Source of the DNA: Opitutaceae bacterium
GTDB taxonomy: Bacteria; Verrucomicrobiota; Verrucomicrobiia; Opitutales; Opitutaceae
Assembly (NCBI GenBank): GCA_041395105.1
Contig: JAWLBB010000006.1
Span: 62,001-126,000 of the forward strand
Direction of reading: 5' to 3'
Length of the DNA: 64,000 nucleotides
Below, piece by piece: positions 42,729-51,856 of this stretch. The translations under genes and the position numbers were made by a program. How positions within the stretch are numbered: the stretch's first letter is position 1; each line of letters begins with the position of its first letter. Below the pieces are notes generated by a model. It worked only from the letters and a program-made list of their open reading frames with translations, was not told the origin of the DNA and searched no databases.

Positions 42729-43499
42729 TCAGCCGGACTGATGAAGTCCGCCGTCAACATAGTGGATCGTGCCGGTGGTGGCGCGAGCAGCCCTGCTGAC
42801 GAGGAAGGCAGCGGCTTGGCCGACTTCCTCGATGGTGACAGGCCTCCCGATAAAGGTGCGCTTCACCATTTCCCCCTGCAGGGCGTCAAAATCCGGGATG
42901 CCGGAGGCCGCCCGGGTCCTGATCGGCCCGGCCGAAAGCGCGTTGACCCGGATTCCCTGGGCACCCAGTTCGGCGGCCAGGTACTTGACGCTGCACTCGA
43001 GGGCGGCCTTGGCCGGCCCCATCACGCCATAGCCGGGCATATAGCGCTCCGAACCTGAAAAAGTCAGTGTCAGCAGGCAGCCACCGGCTTTCATGAGAGG
43101 TTCGGCGAGGCGGGCCATGCGCAGAAAGGAGTGACAGGAAACTGACATGGCGTGGGCGAAGCCATCCGCGGAGCAGTCGAGATAACGTCCGTAGAGGTCG
43201 TCTTTTCGTGCGTAGGCGATCGCGTGGAGAGCGAAGTCGAGCTTACCCCAACGGGATTGAACGGCCTCGAAGACCGCCTCCAGTTCGCCCGGATGGGTCA
43301 CATCGCAGGGCAGGATGATCGGCGCATCCAGTTTCTCCGCCAACGGGCGGACATGGGGCTCGGCCTTTTCGTTCAGGTAGGTGACAGCGAGGGTGGCCCC
43401 TTGAGCGGCAAGAGCCTGTGCGCAGCCCCAGGCAATACTCTGGTTGTTGGCGATGCCGATCACCAGACCGCGGCTCCCCTCGAGTGAAAATGGATTCAT
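42729..43499 (-). CDS. fabI: Enoyl-ACP reductase, FabI type
   Basis: 256 residues. Atypical SDR with VIGIANNQSIAWG at the nucleotide loop, CDVTHPGEL, LHAIAYA, and the catalytic Tyr/Lys spaced as YGVMGPAKAALE; SAGPIRTRAASGI closes the active site. It reduces trans-2-enoyl-ACP with NAD(P)H in the last step of fatty acid elongation. Genomic pairing with a MaoC-phosphotransacylase and an acyl-CoA synthetase suggests either the housekeeping enzyme placed in an acyl-phosphate operon or a pathway-specific copy. Confidence 0.9.
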   Translation of the reverse strand: MNPFSLEGSRGLVIGIANNQSIAWGCAQALAAQGATLAVTYLNEKAEPHVRPLAEKLDAPIILPCDVTHPGELEAVFEAVQSRWGKLDFALHAIAYARKDDLYGRYLDCSADGFAHAMSVSCHSFLRMARLAEPLMKAGGCLLTLTFSGSERYMPGYGVMGPAKAALECSVKYLAAELGAQGIRVNALSAGPIRTRAASGIPDFDALQGEMVKRTFIGRPVTIEEVGQAAAFLVSRAARATTGTIHYVDGGLHQSG

Positions 43500-43666
43500 G
43501 ACGGCTCTGCCCGTTTCTCTTTCCCGTAGTCTATCCGGATGCCGATGCGGAACAACCGGAACTGGTGAAAGGGCCGACGATATCTCCAGGATATCGGAAA
43601 GGATTAGGCATCCTTATCGTCCGGTCCGGCCTCCTTTGAGGGGAATTCCGATCCCTCCGGCTGCGC

Positions 43667-44095
43667 TCAGGGCAGAAGCTGGAAAGGAAAGAGCCAGGGG
43701 ATGGCCAGGGAGGCGATGAGCCAGAGCAGAAGATTCAGGAGGATTCCGACGCGGGGAGAGTCGCTGAACCGATATCCGCCCGCGCCAAAAACATAGGTGT
43801 TGGTCTGGTTACCGATGGGTGTCGCAAAACAGGCGCTGGCTCCGAACATGGCTCCGATCGTGACTGGTCCGCTGTTGCTGAAAACCTGCAGCACCTCGGC
43901 AGTTTTAGGAATCCGGGGGCCACCACCACGGCCAGTCCGGACATGGCGATCACATCGGGTGAGCTCCAATTGCGGACGAAGGCCACGAAGACACCGACAG
44001 TGACCAGACCGACGATGACGAGCTGAACAGTCCCTGTGTCCGTTGGTTTGATTGACGATGGAGCCAGCCGGACTCGGTCGCCCGGTGCCGGCGGC
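43667..44095 (-). pseudogene. Collapsed SLC13/DASS-family transporter
   Basis: Two ends of a ~400-600-residue transporter are fused. From ~44050 one frame encodes GTVQLVIVGLVTVGVFVAFVRNWSSPDVIAMSGL, the first helix region. After a frameshift in the C-run near 43915-43919 another frame continues with TAEVLQVFSNSGPVTIGAMF and then directly with GASACFATPIGNQTNTYVFGAGGYRFSD, which is the family's C-terminal signature, ending in LFPFQLLP. The joint contains a short GGAGCC direct repeat (43841-43858 region). No start codon follows the upstream gene's stop in the first frame. I read it as an internal deletion plus a frameshift. Confidence 0.75.
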
Positions 44096-44105
44096 CGGTC
44101 GCCGC

Positions 44106-45722
44106 TCAGCTTTCGTCTTCCGGCATGACCCGTTGGGAAGAGAGGCTGATCTGGTCGCCGAGCGGGCTGTTCGCCTCGCTGTATTCGGATTCGACATGAC
44201 CCGGCAGAGTGGTGATCAGCTGGAACAACTCAGGGCGGCGGTCCAGACGGGGAGTGACGGTGCCTCCGTGCCGGGCCTGGTGCAGGTCATCGAGGTCGAG
44301 ATCGCAGATGAGGACGGTTTCCTCATTGGAATCCGCCTCGGCGGCGATGCCATCGCGGGCGAAAGCGAAATCACAGGGCGTCAGGACGGCGGCCTGTCCA
44401 TACTGAATGTCCATATTGGTGACATCGGGCAGATTCCCGACGTTGCCGGCCATCGCGAGGTAGATCTGGTTCTCGATGGCGCGGGCCTGGGCGCAGTAGC
44501 GGACCCGAAGATAGCCCTGGCGGGTGTCGGTGCAGAAGGGCACAAAGATGATCTCCGCACCCTGGTCGGCGAGGAAGCGGGCCGCCTCGGGAAACTCCAC
44601 GTCGTAGCAGATCAGCACGCCGATCCTCGCCTTGGGCGTGTCAATGATGCGGAGGGCATTGCCGCCCTTGATTCCCCACCAGCGACGTTCGTTTGGCGTG
44701 ATATGGATCTTGGGTTGCTCAACGACCTCGCCATTCGGCATGCAGACGTAGCAGACATTGAGCAGCGAGGTGCCGACATGGGACGGATGGCTCCCGCCGA
44801 TGATGGTCAGTTTGTACTTCTTGGCCAGGCCGGTCAGGAGCTTGACGTAGCGCGGGGTGTATTCGGAGAGTCTCTCCATGCCTTCCTGCGGAGTCTTCGC
44901 CTCGGTCGCCGAGAGCAGTTGAACCGAAAGCAGTTCAGGCAGCAGGACATAATCAGCCTGGTAGTCCGAGGCGATGTCCACGAAATAAGTGACCTGGCGG
45001 GAAAACTCGGCGAAGGACTTGACCTTGCGCATCTGGTACTGGACACAGGCCACCCGGCATTTGCGGGCGCCGTCGTCCAGCGCCTTGAAGTCAGGATTGG
45101 TCCACTCGATCAGGCTGGCGTGGTTGTGGCTTTTGGGGTCGCGCAGGTAGTTCGTCATGACCCCGCGCAGGACAAAACCCTCACGTAGTTGAAAACTCAA
45201 TACGAGATCGCGCAACTGGCCGGTGACGACGCGATGGGCGTAGTCCTCGGCCGACATCTTGTGGGCATACTCATCGTAGTTCCAGAGGCGCCCTCCGGCC
45301 AGGATGCGGCGTTTGTTCAGCCGGCGGCAGAGGTCGCGACGGGCTTCATAGAGGGCGGCTCCGATCCCGAGTCCCCGGACTTCGGGGTCGACGCAGATGT
45401 CCGCCCCGTAGAGGGTGTCGGCCCTGGGATCATGATTGGTGAAGTAGCCGCTGTCGGTGATGCCGGCCCAGGTGTGGTGGCGCAGGTCGTCGTTTCCCAG
45501 GTCGACGATCAGGCTGGCCACCGCGCCGACGATCTTCCCGTTGGTTTCAGCGACAATCTGTCCCTGCGGGAAGACCCTCTGGTGGCTGCGGAGGTGCGAT
45601 TCCCCCCAGACCATGTTCTCGTCCGCCAGAACCGGGTAGGCCTTGCGATTTAATTCCAGAAGGGCGGGAATGTCATCCAGGGTTGCTTCGCGTATGGTCA
45701 GTCCGGCCTTTTTCTTTTTCAT
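44106..45722 (-). CDS. GNAT acetyltransferase fused to a carbon-nitrogen hydrolase (nitrilase superfamily)
   Basis: 538 residues from the ATG at 45722. Residues ~8-215 are a GNAT domain (IREATLDDIPALLELNR, YGADICVDPEVRGLGIGAALYEARR). Residues ~222-520 are a nitrilase-type domain with the triad Glu in VLLPELLS, Lys in PKIHITPNE and Cys in GVLICYDVEFPE. The same fusion is known as a bifunctional family in many bacteria; the amide substrate is unsettled. The gene is divergent from the sugar kinase at 45882, and the SLC13 remnant follows it immediately. Confidence 0.92.
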   Translation of the reverse strand: MKKKKAGLTIREATLDDIPALLELNRKAYPVLADENMVWGESHLRSHQRVFPQGQIVAETNGKIVGAVASLIVDLGNDDLRHHTWAGITDSGYFTNHDPRADTLYGADICVDPEVRGLGIGAALYEARRDLCRRLNKRRILAGGRLWNYDEYAHKMSAEDYAHRVVTGQLRDLVLSFQLREGFVLRGVMTNYLRDPKSHNHASLIEWTNPDFKALDDGARKCRVACVQYQMRKVKSFAEFSRQVTYFVDIASDYQADYVLLPELLSVQLLSATEAKTPQEGMERLSEYTPRYVKLLTGLAKKYKLTIIGGSHPSHVGTSLLNVCYVCMPNGEVVEQPKIHITPNERRWWGIKGGNALRIIDTPKARIGVLICYDVEFPEAARFLADQGAEIIFVPFCTDTRQGYLRVRYCAQARAIENQIYLAMAGNVGNLPDVTNMDIQYGQAAVLTPCDFAFARDGIAAEADSNEETVLICDLDLDDLHQARHGGTVTPRLDRRPELFQLITTLPGHVESEYSEANSPLGDQISLSSQRVMPEDES

Positions 45723-45799
45723 TTTGGGGTGGAAGGTATTTCGGCCGCGATGGGAAAACAAGGGGAGATTCAGGATTCTTGGATCGGTTCATTCCGACA

Positions 45800-45827
45800 T
45801 TGCAGGTCGTGTTGGGTTTGCTAGCAT
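45800..45827 (+). promoter_or_regulatory. Candidate promoter of the sugar kinase gene
   Basis: TTGCAG (45800-45805) and TAGCAT (45822-45827) are separated by 16 bases, with an extended -10 TGC directly before TAGCAT. The pair lies 55 bases upstream of the ATG at 45882 in the divergent intergenic region. Both hexamers are only four-of-six matches. Confidence 0.4.
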
Positions 45828-45881
45828 CCGTGCCTTTCGTCCCGATTCGACTCTCCCTAAAACCGATTACCACCTCCAAAT

Positions 45882-46964
45882 ATGAGCTCGATCAAACTCC
45901 GCCAGAACTGTGTCACGTCACTCCTGATCCCGACCAGCATGGGCATCCGGATGACTCCGGACAACGGTCAGCCGGTCCATAGCAGCACCCGGTTCACCGT
46001 CCAGGTGACGAGTGCCGAGTCCAATGTGGCGAGCATTTCGTCCTACCTGGGTTTGCCCGTGAAGATCCTGACCAATTTCGTGGCGGGCAGCCCGATCGCC
46101 CGGATGATCAAGGACAATCTGGCGGCCCGGCACATCGCCTTCGAGGGACCTGACGTGGCGCAGGGCGGGCCCTGGGGTTACCGGCACCAGATCAATATCG
46201 CGGACAGCGGTCTGGGTTCACGCGGACCGCGGGTCTGGAACGACCGGGCCGGAGAAGTGGGCCGGACTCTGAACGTCAAGGATTTCGATCTAGAGCGGAT
46301 TTTCGGAGAAGAAGGCGTTCAGATCGTCCACCTGTCCGGATTGATCGGGGCGCTTTCGCCGGAGACCAGCCGGTTCTGTCTGGAATTGGCGCGCACAGCG
46401 AAAAAGCACGGTACGGCCGTATCCTTCGATCTCAACCACCGGGCGACATTCTGGAAGGGGCGGGACAAGGAGTTGCGCGAGCTTTTCCTCGAGATCGCCG
46501 GCCTCTCCGATATCCTGGTCGGCAACGAGGAGGACTTCCAACTCTGCCTCGGGCTCGAAGGCCCCGAGGCCGGCGGAAAGGACCTCGCGGGCAAGATCGA
46601 GAGCTTCAAGGGGATGATCAATGCTGCCAAGAAGGCCTTCCCCAACACCTCGGTTTTCGCGACCACCCTGAGGGAAGTGGTCAGCGCCAACTGTCACAAC
46701 TGGGGTGCCATCGTGTCGGAGGGCGACAACTGGCATATCGTCGAGCCGCGCGAGATCGGGGTTCTCGATCGAATCGGCGGAGGCGATGGTTTCGTCGGCG
46801 GAATGCTCTACGCCCTGCTGCGTGGCTGGAGCGCCGAGAAGTGGGTCCAGTTTGGTTGGGCGACCGGGGCACTCGTCGCCACCCTCAACACCGATTATGG
46901 ACAGCCCGCCGACGAGGACCAGATCTGGTCCATCTGGAAGGGCAACGCGCGGGTGCAGCGGTAG
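45882..46964 (+). CDS. PfkB-family sugar kinase, 2-keto-3-deoxygluconate kinase type
   Basis: 360 residues. Ribokinase fold with SAESNVASISSYLGLPVKILTNF near the sugar site, SFDLNHRATFW, DILVGNEEDF, and the catalytic-base loop RIGGGDGFVGGMLYALL. The SFDLNHR and GNEED.Q blocks are those of KDG kinases, which phosphorylate 2-keto-3-deoxygluconate, the common product of alginate and pectin breakdown. This fits with the PL6 and heparinase-like lyases in the window. Another hexonate substrate remains possible. Confidence 0.82.
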   Translation: MSSIKLRQNCVTSLLIPTSMGIRMTPDNGQPVHSSTRFTVQVTSAESNVASISSYLGLPVKILTNFVAGSPIARMIKDNLAARHIAFEGPDVAQGGPWGYRHQINIADSGLGSRGPRVWNDRAGEVGRTLNVKDFDLERIFGEEGVQIVHLSGLIGALSPETSRFCLELARTAKKHGTAVSFDLNHRATFWKGRDKELRELFLEIAGLSDILVGNEEDFQLCLGLEGPEAGGKDLAGKIESFKGMINAAKKAFPNTSVFATTLREVVSANCHNWGAIVSEGDNWHIVEPREIGVLDRIGGGDGFVGGMLYALLRGWSAEKWVQFGWATGALVATLNTDYGQPADEDQIWSIWKGNARVQR

Positions 46965-46993
46965 AACGTTTCCACGGGGACCCGCTGTCCCTG

Positions 46994-47003
46994 TTTCGCG
47001 AAA
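46994..47003. repeat. TTTCGCGAAA palindrome at the start of the lyase gene
   Basis: A perfect 10-base palindrome ends three bases before the ATG at 47007. It may be an operator or chance; it takes the place of a ribosome-binding site. Confidence 0.25.
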
Positions 47004-47006
47004 CCC

Positions 47007-48938
47007 ATGACCTCTGTTCCGTCCCTCGGCCTTCTGTTCGATTCCGCCGAGGTTCCGCGCATTCGCACCACTTTGCAGCGCCCGGAGTTTGCCGCCTTTT
47101 GGGATGGCGCCCGCAGGGCCGATCTCGCGGCTGACGAGCGTTTTCTGCGCGAGGAACTCAGGCTCAACAATCCGAACTCCGATTTGGCACGCGCGGCCAA
47201 CATTCTGCAGCGCTGTGCCTTCGTGCAGGCAATCGAGTCCGATCCGGCGCAGGTCGCTCTCGCCCGACTCGCCCTGGACCGCATGCTTGCCTACAAGCGC
47301 TGGGACTGGATCCTTGAGGCCGGACGGGATACGGTTGGCGTCATGCGCAACGGCACGACTTCAGTCGGTGCCGTTCTGGCGGCTGACTGGCTTGGGAGCG
47401 GTCTGCCAGCCGTCGCTCACGATGCTCTCATTCGCCACCTGGTCGACGAAGCGGGCCCGGCGGCGGAACGCGCCGTCTTCGGCATGACTCACCACGACCA
47501 GGTGGTGGGCTGGACCATGGATCCCGGCACCGTCGGCATCCCCAGGGTGGACGTCAGCCGCTGGCCACAGATTCTTGATGTCAACAACCTGCGGGTCATC
47601 GCCACCTCCGGTCTGGCTGCCGTAGCCGCGTTTCTCGCAGGCCGTCACCCGCGAGCGCCGCACTGGGCCGCCATGGCGCGCGACAGTCTGCTTCTGTTTG
47701 CATCGCGACTGCCGGCTGATGGCACCTTCCCCGAAGGTCCGGATTACTGGCACTTCACCTTCACCTACTTCATCGTTTCGGTGGAGCTGCTGCGCCGCCG
47801 CTGTGGGATCGACCTGCGCGACTGTTGCGACTTTCCTGCCATGACCCGCTATGTGCAGGCCGTGGCCGCGCCCACCCGGGACAATCCAGTCGGCTGCCTC
47901 AACATTGGCGACGCTTTCCGATCCAGCGGGTCCGAGCCGCTTGCCTGGATCGGCCGCCACTACCGTGATGCCACCGCCAACCACCTCGTGCTTTCCCCCG
48001 GAGCCGTGCGCAGCGAAACGGTCAGTACCGCCTGGTCCGCCATCTGGTTCGAGCCCTGCGTCCCGGCCCGCCGCAGCGCCGACCTGAAACTTGATCAGGT
48101 GTTGTATCCGGGCATCGTGGTTTCGCGGTCGGGCTGGACGGCGGCCGATTCCGTGCTCTCGCTGCGCAGTGGCTTGCCCGAGAATCATGAGCACGCCGAC
48201 CGCAACAGCCTCATTTTTACGGCCCACGGCGAACGCCTGCTCCACGATCCGCTGAAGGCCGCCTACTGGCGCGCGGATCCCAGGTGGATGCTGCGCCTGA
48301 CCGCGGCCCATACCGCTCTGCTCATTGACGGCCGCGGCCACCAGTATCATGAAGGGGAGGAGGGTACCAACGCTTCACAAGCCACCGCCAGGCTCACGGA
48401 TCACCGGATCGGCCCGGACTGGATGCTCGCCGTCAGCGATGCGACCGACGCCTATGCCCGGGGTGGCCTGCCTGCCACGCTCGTCCGGCGCACCGTGGTT
48501 TTTCTCAAGCCTGATGTGTTGATTGTCTGCGATGAGGTTCGGCTCACCTCAGCCCTGAACGTGCAGACCCGCTGGCAGGTCTTCAATGACGACGGCAGGG
48601 GTTCGGTCACGGCCGAGACGAGCGGCTTCATCATCGCGCGCCCACATGCCTCGCTGCGGGCCATTGCCGCGGGCATGGGCGCCCTCACGATCACGGCCGG
48701 GCACCATCCGCTGCCGGTCGAAGGGGGTGTCTATCCATTTGCGTCCATCACCTCGGCTCCAGCCGTTTCCCATTGTCTCGTCACCGTCTGTATGGCGGCA
48801 CCGAGCGATGGCGATCACGGCAACCTGACCACCGTGCGCAACGGCGACTCCTGGCAGGTTGCCGGCACTCACCGAAACCGTTCCGTGCGAGTCAGCCTGA
48901 CGCCCCAAGCCGAAGGTCCGCCCATCGTGGTGCTCTGA
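47007..48938 (+). CDS. Heparinase II/III-like polysaccharide lyase or hydrolase
   Basis: 643 residues. The N-terminal ~330 residues have an alpha/alpha-toroid pattern (ANILQRCAFVQAIE, MTHHDQVVGWTMDPG, DGTFPEGPDYWHFTFTYFIVSVELL), and the C-terminal part is a beta-sheet domain with SGLPENHEHADRNSLIFTAHGERLLHDP, the conserved heparinase II/III block, and AHTALLIDGRGHQYH. Enzymes of this superfamily cleave heparin, heparan, alginate or oligo-alginate. No signal peptide is present (MTSVPSLGLLFDSAE), pointing to a cytosolic oligosaccharide lyase as in oligoalginate utilisation. It follows the KDG-kinase gene by 42 bases. Confidence 0.82.
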   Translation: MTSVPSLGLLFDSAEVPRIRTTLQRPEFAAFWDGARRADLAADERFLREELRLNNPNSDLARAANILQRCAFVQAIESDPAQVALARLALDRMLAYKRWDWILEAGRDTVGVMRNGTTSVGAVLAADWLGSGLPAVAHDALIRHLVDEAGPAAERAVFGMTHHDQVVGWTMDPGTVGIPRVDVSRWPQILDVNNLRVIATSGLAAVAAFLAGRHPRAPHWAAMARDSLLLFASRLPADGTFPEGPDYWHFTFTYFIVSVELLRRRCGIDLRDCCDFPAMTRYVQAVAAPTRDNPVGCLNIGDAFRSSGSEPLAWIGRHYRDATANHLVLSPGAVRSETVSTAWSAIWFEPCVPARRSADLKLDQVLYPGIVVSRSGWTAADSVLSLRSGLPENHEHADRNSLIFTAHGERLLHDPLKAAYWRADPRWMLRLTAAHTALLIDGRGHQYHEGEEGTNASQATARLTDHRIGPDWMLAVSDATDAYARGGLPATLVRRTVVFLKPDVLIVCDEVRLTSALNVQTRWQVFNDDGRGSVTAETSGFIIARPHASLRAIAAGMGALTITAGHHPLPVEGGVYPFASITSAPAVSHCLVTVCMAAPSDGDHGNLTTVRNGDSWQVAGTHRNRSVRVSLTPQAEGPPIVVL

Positions 48939-48960
48939 CCCCGCCGAGATCGTCCCGTCT

Positions 48961-49953
48961 TCAGGCAATCATCCCGTCGCGATATCCGGGGCGCTCCCAG
49001 GGAGTCGCCGTATGGGCAAGAAGCGGGGTGATCCGTTGGTGCAGCGCGACCCTCGCGGCCTGACTCATCGGTTCGAAATTCGTGGCCATCTCGGCGTTCT
49101 CCGTCAGGTGAGCGATTGTATCCAACCCGACATTGGCCACGCTAATTCCGGGCAGGCTGATCGCGTAGCGAATCAGGTCCGTGCCGGCGAAATCGGCATC
49201 GCGGGCCCGACGGACCATCTTCATCGCGATCACGCCCATCTTGTTTTCGAGGGCCAGCGGCAGCAGTTCATCCTCGTATCGACCGTCGTCCGGACGGGTG
49301 CAGGGGAAGGTCGTCATGATGCAGTCGGGGTCGAACTGCCGTATCGCGGCCATCAGGATGTCCGGACCGCTGTGCCCGGTGACGCCAAAACTCCGGATGA
49401 TTCCCTGTTCCTTGGCTTCGCGGGCGGCGCGGACGGCGCCTTTCTCGATGGCCGCCAGGTCAGCGTCTCTCGTGGGTTCGAAGTTGTGCAGGTGGTAAAG
49501 GTCCAGATGGTCGGTCTTCAGTTTGGCCAGGCTGGTCTCCAGTTCGCGTTTGAAGCCATCGTAGCTTCGGTCGGCCGTCTTGCTGACCAGGAAAATCTCG
49601 GACCGGTGTTTCTCGACCATGGGACCGACCAGTTCCTCGCTCGGTCCGTAGGAGCGGGCGGTGTCCCAGTAATTGATTCCACGATCGAGTGCGGCCTGGA
49701 GGATCGCGGTGACCTCTTCGGACTTTCCGTCGTGATTCGCCGTGAACGCGCTGCCGAGACCAAGCCCGATGATGGAGACTTCAGCGCCGGTCCGGCCGAG
49801 CACCCTGCGGTCGATCCTGCGCGGTTTTGGCGGTTCGGCAGCCCGGGTCTTCTGGAGGCCAACCATGGCCACCCCGGCCGCGGCAGTTCCGACCAGACCA
49901 TGACGCAGAAAGGTTCGTCTCGATTCAGATTGGCTCATGGCGTCGACCGTCAT
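48961..49953 (-). CDS. Tat-exported aldo/keto reductase
   Basis: 330 residues from the ATG at 49953 (GGAG 10 bases upstream); ATG 49938 is an alternative. A twin-arginine signal, SRRTFLRHGLVGTAAAGVAMVG, precedes the barrel. AKR landmarks: GLGLGSAF, INYWDTARSYGPSEELVG with Asp and Tyr of the active site, FLVSKTADRS with the Lys, and DLYHLHNFEP with the His. The C-terminus lacks the usual long cofactor-binding tail in clear form. Export folded by Tat suggests it leaves with its NAD(P) bound. The substrate is unknown. Confidence 0.88.
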   Translation of the reverse strand: MTVDAMSQSESRRTFLRHGLVGTAAAGVAMVGLQKTRAAEPPKPRRIDRRVLGRTGAEVSIIGLGLGSAFTANHDGKSEEVTAILQAALDRGINYWDTARSYGPSEELVGPMVEKHRSEIFLVSKTADRSYDGFKRELETSLAKLKTDHLDLYHLHNFEPTRDADLAAIEKGAVRAAREAKEQGIIRSFGVTGHSGPDILMAAIRQFDPDCIMTTFPCTRPDDGRYEDELLPLALENKMGVIAMKMVRRARDADFAGTDLIRYAISLPGISVANVGLDTIAHLTENAEMATNFEPMSQAARVALHQRITPLLAHTATPWERPGYRDGMIA

Positions 49954-50159
49954 TGAGGGTTGGCTCCCTGTCAATCCGGCAGCCCGGAAACTCCGGGTGA
50001 CCACCTGTTCCCGGGTTGATTCGGGAATCGGATGTTTACCTCAACTCGGTCGATCGTTATCCGGGGTAAGAGGATCTTTCCGGCTTCGCGATGGTTTGGA
50101 GTCTGCGATTTGCCTGGAGAAGGAATCCGATCAACTGTCCGCTCATCCCATTTTACCCG

Positions 50160-51509
50160 ATGTATCTGGAGTTCAATTTCGATGGTCTTGTTGGGCCGAC
50201 GCACAACTACGCGGGATTGGCCCGGGGTAATCTGGCCTCGACCCGTCACCGTCACCGGACGTCCCATCCGAAGGCGGCTGCGCTTCAGGGATTGGCCAAG
50301 ATGAGAGCGCTCGCACGACTGGGGGTTCCCCAGGGAGTGCTTCCGCCGCTCGAAAGGCCTTCGGTTCCCGCCCTGCGCCTGTTTGGATTTCACGGAGAGG
50401 ATGATCGGGCCGTCCTCGCCCGCGCCGCCCGTGAGGCGCCGGAGATTCTGGCTGCCTGCTGCTCGGCTTCAAGCATGTGGACGGCGAATGCGGCCACGGT
50501 GGCGCCTTCTTCGGATGCGGAGGATCGACGTCTTCATCTGACTCCGGCCAATCTTCTCAGCCATCTTCATCGCGCGCTTGAGGCGGAGGAAACCGCAGCG
50601 GTCTTGCGTGCGATTTTTCGGGATCCCGATCGATTTGTCGTTCATCCTCCGCTGCCGGGGGGGCAGGCCATGCGGGACGAGGGAGCCGCCAACCATACCC
50701 GGTTGGTTCCGGAATTCGGCGGATCCGGACTTCATGTGTTTGTCTACGGGAATTCAGCCTTGGGGGAATCCGCGACCGGTCCGGTGCGGTTTCCAGCCCG
50801 GCAGACTCTCGAATCCTTCCAGGCTATTGCCCGTCTTCATCAGCTGAATCCGGAAAGGGTGATCTTCCTGCAGCAGAATCCGGCCGCAGTGGATTCGGGT
50901 GTCTTTCACAATGACGTTATCGCGGTAGGTCACCGCGGCTTGCTTTTCCATCATGAAGAAGCGTTCGCCGAACGGAAGGACGCCCTGAGGCGTCTCGATG
51001 AATCCTACGAACGGATCAACGGTGAAGCCCTCTGCCGGATTGAAGTGCCCGCCGCGCGGGTGGACGTTTCCACAGCCGTCCGCACCTACCTCTTCAACAG
51101 CCAGATCGTGACCGTCCCGGGCCGGGGAGAGGTGCTGGTGGCACCGGCGGACTGCCTTGAGGATCCGGATGTGTCCTCCCTGATTGACGAGGTCGTGTCG
51201 GATTCATGGAACCCGATCGGAGCGGTCCACTATTTTGATCTGCGCGAGAGCATGCGAAATGGGGGCGGTCCCGCCTGTCTGCGGCAGCGCATCGTGATGA
51301 ATGAGGAGGAACGGGCGGCGATCCGCGCGCGGGTGATTCCCGACGAGATTCTCTTCGGCCAGCTGGAGGCCTGGATCGATCGTCACTACCGCACGGATCT
51401 CGATCCGGCGGATCTGGCCGATCCCCAGCTTCTCGAAGAAACGCGCCGGGCTTTGGATGACCTGACAGACCTCCTCAATCTGGGGTCTCTGTATTCCTTT
51501 CAGAAGTAG
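50160..51509 (+). CDS. astB: N-succinylarginine dihydrolase
   Basis: 449 residues from the ATG at 50160, close to the 447 of E. coli AstB. It hydrolyses N2-succinylarginine to N2-succinylornithine, ammonia and CO2 in the arginine succinyltransferase pathway. Signatures: FDGLVGPTHNYAGLARGN at the N-terminus, SASSMWTANAATVAPS, GAANHTRL, DSGVFHNDVIAVG and SMRNGGGPACLRQR with the nucleophile Cys near the C-terminus. None of astA, astC, astD or astE is next to it. Confidence 0.95.
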   Translation: MYLEFNFDGLVGPTHNYAGLARGNLASTRHRHRTSHPKAAALQGLAKMRALARLGVPQGVLPPLERPSVPALRLFGFHGEDDRAVLARAAREAPEILAACCSASSMWTANAATVAPSSDAEDRRLHLTPANLLSHLHRALEAEETAAVLRAIFRDPDRFVVHPPLPGGQAMRDEGAANHTRLVPEFGGSGLHVFVYGNSALGESATGPVRFPARQTLESFQAIARLHQLNPERVIFLQQNPAAVDSGVFHNDVIAVGHRGLLFHHEEAFAERKDALRRLDESYERINGEALCRIEVPAARVDVSTAVRTYLFNSQIVTVPGRGEVLVAPADCLEDPDVSSLIDEVVSDSWNPIGAVHYFDLRESMRNGGGPACLRQRIVMNEEERAAIRARVIPDEILFGQLEAWIDRHYRTDLDPADLADPQLLEETRRALDDLTDLLNLGSLYSFQK

Positions 51510-51856
51510 AACCGGAGAGAAGACGTGGACGGCGGAACCAGCGGTTTCGGTGCGCCGCGAGCGGATGGAGTCGAGAGCCTGCATTCAAGAAATCGCCCGC
51601 CCTGGAGATTAGGTCGAAAGTGGCCTTCCGGAAAACCAAGCCATGCGGAGTGTCGGACAAGAACCGGTGCGCTTTGCTTCGGGGATTCGGGTATAACCGT
51701 TGTCGTAACCCCAAACCCCAGGATACGGAGTGCGTTCCCCTCTCACGTTCCGAAACGCTGCAGGACGGATCAGGCTGGCCCGGCGCCGGTTTGTTGACGC
51801 CCTGAATTGGAGAAGGCGATCAGTGAAGCGGGGACTTCCGGTCTGGATCCCGATCA
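51510..51856 (+). other. 347-base stretch without a gene before the cytochrome gene
   Basis: No coding frame with family resemblance and no stable hairpin with a T tract was found on either strand. TTGACG at 51794-51799 could be a -35 box for the respiratory operon, but no good -10 hexamer is at the right distance. Confidence 0.4.
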
